NCBI RefSeq assembly: GCF_003076275.1 | Contig: NZ_CP029064.1 | Span: 124,001 to 188,000 of the forward strand | Source of the DNA: Microbulbifer sp. A4B17 | Lineage (GTDB): Bacteria > Pseudomonadota > Gammaproteobacteria > Pseudomonadales > Cellvibrionaceae | Reading direction: 5' to 3' | DNA length: 64,000 nucleotides | Shown: positions 8,607 to 17,048 of the stretch, one piece after another | How positions within the stretch are numbered: the first letter of the stretch is position 1 | Layout: each line of letters begins with the position of its first letter | Position numbers and translations under genes: made by a program | Notes under the pieces: generated by a model | Databases searched by the model: none | What the model saw: the letters and a program-made list of their open reading frames with translations, nothing else | Told to the model about the DNA's origin: nothing

Positions 8607-8632
8607 GTAGCCAATAAACTGCCTTACTGGTG

Positions 8633-8658
8633 GGTGGATGGAATTCTATTCCTCCACC
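8633..8658 (+). terminator. Hairpin after the second YopT-like gene
   Basis: GGTGGATGGAAT and TATTCCTCCACC pair at 11 of 12 positions, 26 bases after the stop. No clean T-tract follows, so its efficiency as a terminator is uncertain. Confidence 0.45.
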
Positions 8659-8802
8659 TATCCTTTGGCGGTATGTTTATCCCGCCGAGCCCCCATCGTC
8701 CATCCTTCGTGTATAGTGCTGGCACAAGCTTGCCATCCCTACAGTCTCGTAGGGTAACCAATAGAGCAAGTTCTGTTGTTCTTTTTGGATACCAACAGCA
8801 CT

Positions 8803-10599
8803 ATGGAGCCCAGGGTGAAACCCAAGAGATCACTTACCTATTACCTAAAGTCCCTAGCGGGGTCGATTATTGCCGCCAGCCTCTTAATACCTTCGGCTTG
8901 GGCTGTGACTGCCACTAAAGAGTTACAGGACGTTATTGCCGACCACTGGCAGTACACGCTGAGAGAGGACCCTATTATTGCTGGCAGGGTTGGCGTTTCC
9001 GATTATAACCGCGAGTTGCCAAGAGTAACTGCCGAAGATCGAAAGCGTCGTATTAAGGCCGAGAAGGCTTTTATCGTACGCCTAAAAGCTATTGACAAAA
9101 GTAAGTTGAGTGCTTCGGATCGTGTTAATAGTGAGCTTCTTTCCTGGGTTCTCGCCAGTTCGATTGAGTCCAAAGAGCTGCTCCTCGATCGAATTCCCCT
9201 GAATACCTTCTCGAGTTTTTACACCAGTGCGCTAGAAGCAAATCATGGGTTGGCGATGAGGGATACGGCCGATTATGAAGACTATATCGCTCGCATTGGT
9301 CAGTTTGGTCGCTATTTCGATGAAAATATCGCGAATATGCGTGAGGGTATCCGTACAGGTTTTGTCTTGCCAAAAATCGTTGTTCAAGGCATAGCGCCAA
9401 CCGTTCGAGCCCAGGTATATAAAGATCCCAGTAAGAGCAGTTTATACAAGCCTTTTGCTGAGATGCCGCAAACCATCGCGCCAGATGATCAGAAGCGCCT
9501 GCGTGAGCAGGGCTTAGCGGTGATTAAGCAAGTAGCTATTCCCGCATTTGAACGGGTAGCGAATTTCCTTGAGGGCGACTACCTCAAGGCTGCCAGTAAG
9601 ACGTTGGGTGCTGAGCAGATGCCCGGTGGTAGCGACTACTATCGGCACAATATACGTTACTTCGTCACCTTGGATCTGGACCCTTCAGAGATTCATCGCA
9701 CAGGTCTTGCTGAAGTGAAGAGAATTCGCGCAGAGATGAAAGCGCTGATTAAGGAGTCCGGCTTTAAAGGGAGCTTTACTGAGTTCACCCAGTTCCTGCG
9801 CACAGACCCACAGTTCTATGCCAAAACACCAGAACAATTGCTCAAGGAAACGGCCTATATCTCCAAGCGCATTGACTATGTACTGCCGGAGTTCTTTAAC
9901 CTGCTGCCGCGCACGCCTTATGGTGTGGTACCAGTTCCCAGTGAAATAGCACCCAACTACACTACGGCTTCATATAATCCAGCGGCCATAGGTGGTACCC
10001 GTGGCGGAGCCTACTGGCTGAACACCCACGGGCTGGACCAGCGCCCACTGTATGAGCTGCCAGCTTTGACCTTACATGAGGCTGTGCCAGGTCATCACTT
10101 ACAGAACGCTCTCTCACAAGAACTGGAGAATGTTCCAGACTTTCGACGTAACCTCTATTTAAGTGCTTATGGAGAGGGTTGGGCCTTGTATTCCGAGCGA
10201 CTGGGCAAAGAAATGGGACTTTACACGACGCCCTATGAACATTTTGGCCGACTCAGTTATGAAATGTGGCGGGCTGCCCGTTTGGTGATCGATACCGGTA
10301 TTCACTCCCAGGGGTGGACGCGGCAGCAAGCATTAAACTTCCTTTCCAATAATACGTCACTATCCCCGGCTAATGTGCGTGCGGAGGTCGATCGCTATAT
10401 TTCCTGGCCGGGCCAGGCACTGTCCTACAAAATGGGTGAAATTAAAATCCGCCAGCTACGTGCCCAGGCGGAAAAAGAACTTGGTGACAAGTTTGATTTG
10501 CGAGCGTTTCACGATGCTTTGTTAAGTAACGGTGCTCTGCCTCTATCAATGCTGGAAGAGCAAATGCAGCACTTTATTGAAGAGCAAAAGTCAGCCTAA
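8803..10599 (+). CDS. DUF885 family protein, probable exported zinc hydrolase
   Basis: A 598-residue exported protein of the DUF885 family. Seen: a basic N terminus followed by a hydrophobic signal sequence ending near PSAWA (about residue 34), then a mostly helical body. The C-terminal third has the zinc-peptidase-like motif LHEAVPGHHLQ, a downstream YGEGWALYSERLG segment with a probable third ligand, and GQALSYKMGE near the end. DUF885 proteins are thought to be metallopeptidase-like; the substrate here is unknown. The frame opens at a TTG (8776), but the ATG at 8803, or a GTG at 8815 preceded by GGAG, fits the signal peptide better. I used 8803. Confidence 0.85.
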   Translation: MEPRVKPKRSLTYYLKSLAGSIIAASLLIPSAWAVTATKELQDVIADHWQYTLREDPIIAGRVGVSDYNRELPRVTAEDRKRRIKAEKAFIVRLKAIDKSKLSASDRVNSELLSWVLASSIESKELLLDRIPLNTFSSFYTSALEANHGLAMRDTADYEDYIARIGQFGRYFDENIANMREGIRTGFVLPKIVVQGIAPTVRAQVYKDPSKSSLYKPFAEMPQTIAPDDQKRLREQGLAVIKQVAIPAFERVANFLEGDYLKAASKTLGAEQMPGGSDYYRHNIRYFVTLDLDPSEIHRTGLAEVKRIRAEMKALIKESGFKGSFTEFTQFLRTDPQFYAKTPEQLLKETAYISKRIDYVLPEFFNLLPRTPYGVVPVPSEIAPNYTTASYNPAAIGGTRGGAYWLNTHGLDQRPLYELPALTLHEAVPGHHLQNALSQELENVPDFRRNLYLSAYGEGWALYSERLGKEMGLYTTPYEHFGRLSYEMWRAARLVIDTGIHSQGWTRQQALNFLSNNTSLSPANVRAEVDRYISWPGQALSYKMGEIKIRQLRAQAEKELGDKFDLRAFHDALLSNGALPLSMLEEQMQHFIEEQKSA

Positions 10600-10982
10600 T
10601 CCCGCCTCAGACCCCGTTCATAAGCTGTGAGTGGGGTTGTACTATTACAAGATACTCACTGTTTAAGACTAAATTTTACCTAATCTAGAATGTTTTCTTT
10701 TCGAATAACTTATACTTGATGTCCTCCTGCCTGGCGGAAAATGCAACATCATTGTCCTTTATTCGAGTGGTGACCTGATAAATAATCAAGATCTAATGAT
10801 ATCTCGAAAAAAATCCAATATTTTTATGTATCTAAGGGGCTTATACATAACTTTAGATATCTTCTCGGATCTTAAAAGTTGCAGTTATTAGGCACAACTC
10901 GCAATGAAGTGCTTGAGATATCACGGGGTTATTTAGAGCCCCATTAATTAGACTTGTTTTCTATATTTCTTTGAGGGCCAGA
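10600..10982. other. Intergenic gap with a terminator-like hairpin
   Basis: Non-coding. ACCCCGTTCA and TGAGTGGGGT (10611-10637) pair over ten positions, two of them wobble, shortly after the DUF885 stop and probably end that mRNA. The remaining 340 bases are AT-rich and presumably hold the promoter of the next gene. I see nothing else. Confidence 0.45.
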
Positions 10983-12026
10983 GTGAATAATTTTAAGTGG
11001 TTACTTTGTTTAGTTTTATCATTATTAAGTTGCGTAGCTTTGGCATCGCCAAAAGAATCTATTAATATAACAATCGATTTTGAAAGCGCTGAGATGTTAA
11101 TTGATATTTTATCTGAGAATAAAGTATCTGACCAGCAACTGGAAAAGTTGGTAAATTTGCCGGGTATACAGGCAACAATCTATCAAACTTCAAGGTTTGA
11201 TAGCAGAGCCAGTGAGAAGTTATTTAGATCAAGTTTAATAGATGCGGTAGAAGGAAAGCCGCTTTTAGATGATCCTTTCAGGTTACAAAAACTTAAAGAG
11301 AAGTTGCCTGAAGTAGAAAGTATTATCAGTATTCTTAAAGAAGATCCTCAGCAATATTTAAATGAAATACGTAAGGGAATTGGAGCTTACTCTCCTAAAG
11401 ACATTTCCTTTGATGCCAATATTTTCATCGTTGTAGGAGGCACTTCTGATGGCTGGGCGAAAGATGGTAATTTCTATATTGCATTGCAGTATTTCAATGG
11501 AGATTATGAAGGCCTGCTGACACTTTCAATTCATGAGTTATATCATATTGCTCAATCCAATTTTTATGGAAAAAAAGAAAAACATGGCTCAATCTGTGAA
11601 AAAGTCTTAAATGAAACTCGGCTAGAGGGTATAGCGTCTATTGTTGGCTCGCCATTAAATATCGTGGAAGGAAAGAACTATACTGCCTGGTTCCAGAAAA
11701 AATTTAATAGGAATTTACAGCGTATAGATGACAATTTTTCACTATTTGAAGTTATATTGTTCCGCGGATGCAATGATCCTGAGATTGACTTTAATAAAAT
11801 CTATCCTCTAGGGTTTTCTGGAGCATGGGATAGCCCACTTTACTTTGTAGGTTACTATATCGGTAGTGCGATTGAGGAGGCTAAAGGCAGAGAGTTTCTT
11901 ATTTCAGTTTTAAAGGACTCCCCTTCTACAATGTTTAAAGCCTATATTGACATTTATAAAGATGATAAAAGCAAAAATTTAACAAGATTTGATAAATCGA
12001 TTGAAGATATTATTTTGGCAATGTAG
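10983..12026 (+). CDS. Secreted HExxH putative zinc metalloprotease
   Basis: A 347-residue exported protein. Seen: a signal peptide with a hydrophobic core LLCLVLSLLSCVALA, a helical region, then TLSIHELYHIAQ around residue 182, which is an HExxH zinc motif. A Glu in the helix NETRLEGIASIVG about 40 residues later is a candidate third ligand, as in gluzincin-type proteins such as DUF2268 or DUF5700. Assignment to a specific family is tentative. The frame opens at a TTG (10971), but GAGG at 10973-10976 is six bases from the GTG at 10983, so I start there. It is AT-rich compared with the DUF885 gene upstream, and a clear terminator follows. Confidence 0.65.
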   Translation: MNNFKWLLCLVLSLLSCVALASPKESINITIDFESAEMLIDILSENKVSDQQLEKLVNLPGIQATIYQTSRFDSRASEKLFRSSLIDAVEGKPLLDDPFRLQKLKEKLPEVESIISILKEDPQQYLNEIRKGIGAYSPKDISFDANIFIVVGGTSDGWAKDGNFYIALQYFNGDYEGLLTLSIHELYHIAQSNFYGKKEKHGSICEKVLNETRLEGIASIVGSPLNIVEGKNYTAWFQKKFNRNLQRIDDNFSLFEVILFRGCNDPEIDFNKIYPLGFSGAWDSPLYFVGYYIGSAIEEAKGREFLISVLKDSPSTMFKAYIDIYKDDKSKNLTRFDKSIEDIILAM

Positions 12027-12068
12027 TGAGTGCTTAATTAGAACTACTGAAATTAGCTATAAGTTAAG

Positions 12069-12100
12069 TTGGGCGACAAATGATAGTCGCCCAATTCTTT
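12069..12100 (+). terminator. Rho-independent terminator
   Basis: A perfect 9-bp stem, TTGGGCGAC and GTCGCCCAA, with an 8-base loop, followed by TTCTTT. It lies 43 bases after the stop of the HExxH protein gene. The rest of the gap to 12328 is AT-rich with no gene seen. Confidence 0.85.
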
Positions 12101-12328
12101 CGTGATATACCTAGATATTCTTATAATTTCCTTCCTGTAGCAAATTATCTATTCATGGAGTTGAAAAAGTGTGTATCGCTGACTACTTTAAGTAGTTAGA
12201 TGTCTATTCGGATTGATTGTATTCAAATTTATTTGCATAGATGGCGTGTATAAAACAATCTATTAAATATTTTATATGGTTTTAATTAAGGGTTGTAAGT
12301 AAAAGCGTTATCTATATAGAGAGCCTAT

Positions 12329-13312
12329 ATGCCTGACTGTCAAGTTGGGGTGGTGATACCAACATTTAATGAGCAAGAGAAGATCGTTAATACATTAAGT
12401 TCTATTATCAGAGATAATAGAGTTAGTGTGAAAATTTATCTATCCGATGACAATTCCTCCGATGGCACAGTTGCCTCAGCAACTGATTTCCTAAAGAGTA
12501 GTAATACCCCACACCAGCTTTTTTTAAATGATTGTGACAGGGGAGCAGGTATCTGTAGAAATCGTGCTCTTGATCAGATAGCAGAACCTCTTATTTTATT
12601 CTTTGATGCAGATGATGTAATTATTCCTGGTACGCTGGATAGAGCCGTCGCTATCGCTACGAAAATCGATAGTGACGTTTTGTTGATGGCCTATCAATGT
12701 AGATTTCCTGGCGAGAAAATAAATCTCGGGATGGCAGGGGATGACCATTCAATTTTCTATAGATCTCATAATACTTTTGGTAATGGACTATTTTCCGCTT
12801 TAGATTTTGATGCCATTCTCCTGTTAACCCCATATCCTTGGAATAAGTTAATTAAAACCAGTTATGCAAAAAGTATATCCCTGAGATTTTCGCCAACACC
12901 AGTTCATAATGATGTACTGGCACATTGGAACTTGCTGGTAAACGCCAGAAATCTTGCATTATTTAAATCTCCATTTTGTATTCATTATATTTATTCCACA
13001 GAAAGCCGATTATCAAATGTTTCAGATGGCAGACGTACATCTATATTACAGGTTTTTGATGAGCTTGAAGCTTTCTTTAATAAAAATTTAAATGCTAGAG
13101 AAAGATTTTATCACTTATATATAAAATTCAAGTTGGGCCTGTTTAACTGGTGTTGTCGAAACCTCTCTGAAGAATATAGAGCTAACTTTAAAGTCAATTT
13201 TTCAAGATCTTTTCTATCATTGACCTGTATGGACTACAGGATGCTCTTTGAAAGAGATCCGGATATTGCTAATGCTGTATTGGAATACCGAACATCGGTG
13301 GTATGTGTATGA
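12329..13312 (+). CDS. Family 2 glycosyltransferase
   Basis: A 327-residue GT2 (GT-A fold) transferase expected to move a sugar from a nucleotide sugar to an acceptor glycan at the cytoplasmic membrane. Seen: the N-terminal VVIPTFNEQEKIVNTLSSI strand-helix, DDNSSDGT (first nucleotide-binding Asp pair), DRGAGICRNRAL, and the metal-binding LILFFDADDVI near residue 95. The C-terminal part, about 170-327, is variable and AT-rich. It overlaps the next glycosyltransferase by ATGA, so the two are co-translated. No other polysaccharide gene is next to the pair. Confidence 0.85.
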   Translation: MPDCQVGVVIPTFNEQEKIVNTLSSIIRDNRVSVKIYLSDDNSSDGTVASATDFLKSSNTPHQLFLNDCDRGAGICRNRALDQIAEPLILFFDADDVIIPGTLDRAVAIATKIDSDVLLMAYQCRFPGEKINLGMAGDDHSIFYRSHNTFGNGLFSALDFDAILLLTPYPWNKLIKTSYAKSISLRFSPTPVHNDVLAHWNLLVNARNLALFKSPFCIHYIYSTESRLSNVSDGRRTSILQVFDELEAFFNKNLNARERFYHLYIKFKLGLFNWCCRNLSEEYRANFKVNFSRSFLSLTCMDYRMLFERDPDIANAVLEYRTSVVCV

Positions 13313-14538
13313 TATCAATCGTTGTTGTTTCAAGGGTGGATGACAGCCATCTCAATAATTGCCTGCAAAGCATCGTTCGACAGCAATACAAAGATGTTGA
13401 AATTCTTGTCTTAATGTTGTCAGAAAAGCATGAAAGTCAGAGTCGAGTTATTGATTTCTTAAGAATATTACCAAAAATCAGGTTTATTGATATACCAAAT
13501 ACCCCTCAGGTCGACACTCAGTTTATTTTTGAATTTGGAATAAAAAATACGTTTGGAGAGTATATAGTATTTATAGAAGGGAATGACTGTTTTTATCCGA
13601 ATATACTTGGTAGTTTATACAATGCCATTAAGGGCGAAGATCCCGAAATAGTATTTTCTTATCATAATAGTGATTTTCCTAAATTATCTGGCACCTATAA
13701 TGATAAGAAGAGGATTGTTTTAGGGAGCAATTCCAAAAATATCAGGAGGTTTTATCGCAGAGACTTTGCCTATGATAAAAAAATATCTGGCTACACTTCG
13801 AATTCCTGTGTAAATAGTCATATCTTGCATTGGGTATCCACGCTCAAAGCGAAATCTATATCGATTATTCTTGAAAGTGGATCATATAGTGTGGTTAATC
13901 CCAATGATATAAATAATGGGAGCACTTTTCAGAAATTGGTGAATCAATATGATTTTTTATTTGATTATCTAAATAATAACGTCAATTTCTCAGGTTACAA
14001 GAGCGATCTATTGGGAAGCTGGTTGGTCTACTTACTCAAGTTGCGACCTGTCTATGGTGATAAAAAAGTAAGTTATTTGGTGGTTAACTCAAACTTTATA
14101 AGTAAATATACCGAAAAAGATTTTTTCAGAGTTTCTGCAAACTTGCAAATTGAAAGAAGTGAGCAGAGCCTGCTAAGAGAGTGGTATTCCAATTGCAGTA
14201 AAAAGGCGAAGACAGCTAATATTTTTTATACATTATTACCGACCAAGTTATCCCGATATGTTCGCAAAAATGGTGTTAAATACTCAATAAATAAGGTGAT
14301 TCAGCCTGTTTACTACAGGCTTCCCGATTGGATCAAATCACTTATTGATTTTATAGGAAAAAAATTCAAAGGGAGGGTTTCCAATCGTGAGTTGCTTGAG
14401 AAGTTGGAGTACTTGGTTAAGCAAGCTAGATTCGAACAGTATATGTCGATGATTAATGAGGAGCATGAGAAGCAGACATTGAAGCAGCTGGATGAAATCA
14501 GGCAGGAACTGACGGAGCTTAGAAAAGAAGTTCATTGA
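13309..14538 (+). CDS. Family 2 glycosyltransferase with C-terminal coiled coil
   Basis: A 409-residue protein. Seen: the GT2-type start MISIVVVSR with DDSHLNNCLQSIVRQQYKDV, then EYIVFIEGNDCFYPN in the place of the DxD metal site, here with Glu-Gly-Asn-Asp instead of the usual acidic pair. The last 50 residues form a charged coiled coil (leucine spacing in LEKLEYLVKQ and QTLKQLDEIRQELTELRKEV). The frame has an ATG at 13303, but the ATG at 13309 lies in the ATGA overlap and gives the usual GT2 N terminus. The altered metal site means that activity is uncertain; it may act as a partner of the upstream enzyme. Confidence 0.7.
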   Translation: MISIVVVSRVDDSHLNNCLQSIVRQQYKDVEILVLMLSEKHESQSRVIDFLRILPKIRFIDIPNTPQVDTQFIFEFGIKNTFGEYIVFIEGNDCFYPNILGSLYNAIKGEDPEIVFSYHNSDFPKLSGTYNDKKRIVLGSNSKNIRRFYRRDFAYDKKISGYTSNSCVNSHILHWVSTLKAKSISIILESGSYSVVNPNDINNGSTFQKLVNQYDFLFDYLNNNVNFSGYKSDLLGSWLVYLLKLRPVYGDKKVSYLVVNSNFISKYTEKDFFRVSANLQIERSEQSLLREWYSNCSKKAKTANIFYTLLPTKLSRYVRKNGVKYSINKVIQPVYYRLPDWIKSLIDFIGKKFKGRVSNRELLEKLEYLVKQARFEQYMSMINEEHEKQTLKQLDEIRQELTELRKEVH

Positions 14539-14635
14539 CAATCTTTTCTAAAACCTCAGTAAACAATTGTAATTGCCTGCCTGATAAGAATCAGTTCATG
14601 AAATGTACAAGCTACTGTAACATTTTTAAATGGAA

Positions 14636-15409
14636 TTAGCTTATCCATCCCATAGAGTGAGCATACTTCATTAACATTCCACTACACATAAGAACCACCA
14701 GTGCTCGCAAGTAGCCGGGATTTATTTTAAATAAGAAGTGAGATCCCAGCCATGCACCTATAACCTGCCCAGCCATCATCAAGATGCCTGCTACCCATAA
14801 AATTTGCCCAGCAAATAAGAATACAATTAAAGATGCGATGTTGGTGGAAAAATTGAGTGGTTTTGCGTTGGCAGTGGAGGTCAGTAGGTCTTGTCCCCGG
14901 CAGGCAACACCTGATAAAGCAAAAAATGACCCTGTCCCGGGACCAAACATACCATCGTAATAGCCAATAAGTGGGATTACTCCATATTGGTATTTCTTGT
15001 TTGAGATCTTGGGTTTATCACTACTATGTGTTAGTGATGGAGAAAAAATAAAGTAAATAGCGATAAATAGAAGAACGATAGGGATAATAAATGACAAAAC
15101 ATCAGTATTTATAAATTGCACTGCTATTGTACCCATGGTTGCGCCAATAAAGGCAAATAGCATTAGCTTTTTGATCCTATCCCAACTTATTTTTTTGTTT
15201 TTTAACATCATGTAGGTAGCTGTCGCAGTACCAATACTACCTTGCAATTTATTGGTGCCCAAAGCAGCTAGTGGCGGTACTCCACTAAGGATAAGGGCTG
15301 GTACGGTTATCAGACCACCACCGCCTGCCAGTGTATCAAGCAGACCTGCAATAATTGCAACGCAAAATAAAACAAATAGTAACTCTATAGAGAAGCTAGC
15401 GAACTCCAA
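14636..15409 (-). CDS. TauE/SafE family permease (YfcA-like)
   Basis: A 257-residue inner-membrane protein of the TauE/SafE (TSUP) family, members of which export sulfite or sulfoacetate-type organosulfur anions. Seen: eight hydrophobic segments. The N-terminal repeat contains GLLDTLAGGGGLITVPAL and ALGTNKLQGSIGT, and the second half contains GYYDGMFGPGTGSFFAL, both typical of the YfcA branch. The substrate cannot be read from the sequence. It is convergent with the glycosyltransferase pair and appears monocistronic. Confidence 0.9.
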   Translation of the reverse strand: MEFASFSIELLFVLFCVAIIAGLLDTLAGGGGLITVPALILSGVPPLAALGTNKLQGSIGTATATYMMLKNKKISWDRIKKLMLFAFIGATMGTIAVQFINTDVLSFIIPIVLLFIAIYFIFSPSLTHSSDKPKISNKKYQYGVIPLIGYYDGMFGPGTGSFFALSGVACRGQDLLTSTANAKPLNFSTNIASLIVFLFAGQILWVAGILMMAGQVIGAWLGSHFLFKINPGYLRALVVLMCSGMLMKYAHSMGWIS

Positions 15410-15497
15410 GAAGGTATCTCCTTTCGCCCGGAATTAGTGGTAATTTTGTTAAATGCCAACAACAATTTATTGGCCGGTTTTTGCAGGGGTTCCTTAT

Positions 15498-16988
15498 TTA
15501 ATATGTTGAATTGCTTTCTTGCCACCATATCAGGAAATCCTCCCCTACTGAATATTGGGGCAGGGAGTGACGACTTTTTTTAATTCCTTGTTCCTGCTCC
15601 ATCTCAGTTACTTTTAACTTGGCGGCTTCAAACCAAGCCTCAGGGTTGTAGACTCCCTGATTGAGGGCTTCACCGTAAAGTGCTGAGCTAAACCAGGTGC
15701 GTTCCGAATCATCGCTACACCCAAAGGAGCTGCGATCAGCAGCGGCTGAAGTAAATATGACCCTATTGGGGCTGTTCAGGGTTTCTATCCATTGACCGGA
15801 AAAACAGGCTGAAACAATAACCCATTGGTACTGTGCGTTAATATTTTCCAGCCATTGCCGCCCATCTTTCAGTGAGAAATCGTTTAGGGGAATTTCCCCC
15901 TCCGCAATTTTGAAATCTCCATTGCGAGCACCATGGCTGACCAGGTGTATCAGAAGTAAATCTTCTTTGGGGGCCATTAACTGATCAATAGCATTGAGGC
16001 TTTCCTGGATACTGGTGCGGGTAGCCAGGGGGAAACCGTATCCGCCGCCGTTACTGAGGCGCAGCATACGTTGGTCGATGCTGAAGGCTTCATCAAGGCG
16101 CTCCGCTACCCAGTCCAGCTCCCTGGCGAATACTGGTGAGGTGCCATCACCACCTACTAACAGGGTGTAAATATCGCGTACGCCAGGCCTCTGCGAGGGG
16201 AGGCTGGCTATGGCATTTCGTAAGCGCTCACTCTCGCTATAGAGACGGGCTTCTGCTTGGGCGCCAGGAATATTCGCCTGTGCGCGCCAGGCGTCTTCGC
16301 TGGGGTAATAGATGCCTCCGGAGAAATAGCCAGACTCCTCAGTAGTATTTCCTTCAGCATCCGTACTTATTCGTACACCTTCGCCTTCTGCTTCTCCATA
16401 GCGAAAAGTGGCACGGAATACCGTGCCGTCGGGCTGGGTGAGTTCACCTTCGCCGGAGTAGGAGCCGTATTCGAAGCTGCCGGTATAACGATAGCCTTCA
16501 CTATCCGAATAGCTGCCCTGTATTAAGGTGCCGTATTCAAAGGTGCCTTGGTAAAGGCTTCCATCTTCTTTTGTGAGCTTGCCTTCGCCGTGGAAGCTAT
16601 AGTTCAAAAACTCGCCGCTGTAAGTTTCGCCATCATTCCAATTAAGGGTACCGTTTTGTAACTCTCCCTCAAGGAATTCCCCCGCCCACTCAGCTTCATC
16701 GCAGCTATAGCGGCCTTTGCCATGGAGCTCTCCGTTGAGGAACTCGCCTTCGTAGCTACAGCCATCACTTCCAGTTAACTCACCTTCACCTGTCATGCGA
16801 CCCTCTCGAAAGTCGCCACGATAATGGCTGCCATTGGGCCATTCGAGCTGACCCGGCCCATGAAACAGGCCGTTAAGCATCTCGCCTTTGTAAACAGAGC
16901 CATCTGGCAAGGCGGTACCACCTGCGAACTGGCTTGGTTCACAGGCGCTGAGTAAGAACATAAACGGCGTTAAATAGGTGTATCTCAT
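15498..16988 (-). CDS. MORN-repeat lipoprotein with C-terminal C13 (legumain/caspase-like) peptidase domain
   Basis: A 496-residue lipoprotein. Seen: signal peptide with lipobox LLSAC ending at about residue 16, then eight to ten MORN repeats (pattern YxGxFxxGxxxGxGxL) over about residues 20-230, a helical linker with Arg and Glu, and a C-terminal clan CD peptidase domain at about 265-490. The catalytic dyad is in its usual context: His in LLIHLVSHGARNG and Cys in WVIVSACFSGQW. The family tail RVIFTSAAADRSSFGCSDD is also present. C13 enzymes cleave after Asx or act as transamidases; MORN repeats usually bind lipid or form a scaffold. An envelope-anchored caspase-like hydrolase is the inference. 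It lies upstream of the permease on the same strand with an 88-base gap. Confidence 0.88.
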   Translation of the reverse strand: MRYTYLTPFMFLLSACEPSQFAGGTALPDGSVYKGEMLNGLFHGPGQLEWPNGSHYRGDFREGRMTGEGELTGSDGCSYEGEFLNGELHGKGRYSCDEAEWAGEFLEGELQNGTLNWNDGETYSGEFLNYSFHGEGKLTKEDGSLYQGTFEYGTLIQGSYSDSEGYRYTGSFEYGSYSGEGELTQPDGTVFRATFRYGEAEGEGVRISTDAEGNTTEESGYFSGGIYYPSEDAWRAQANIPGAQAEARLYSESERLRNAIASLPSQRPGVRDIYTLLVGGDGTSPVFARELDWVAERLDEAFSIDQRMLRLSNGGGYGFPLATRTSIQESLNAIDQLMAPKEDLLLIHLVSHGARNGDFKIAEGEIPLNDFSLKDGRQWLENINAQYQWVIVSACFSGQWIETLNSPNRVIFTSAAADRSSFGCSDDSERTWFSSALYGEALNQGVYNPEAWFEAAKLKVTEMEQEQGIKKSRHSLPQYSVGEDFLIWWQESNSTY

Positions 16989-17048
16989 TCCATGATCCAG
17001 CGTCCGGCTTTTGGAATCAGACTAACAAAAAATGATGCCAAGTGGCCT

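Noticed and set aside
12529..12560. Possible frameshift in the first glycosyltransferase
   Set aside because: The frame is continuous and all GT2 motifs are in order.
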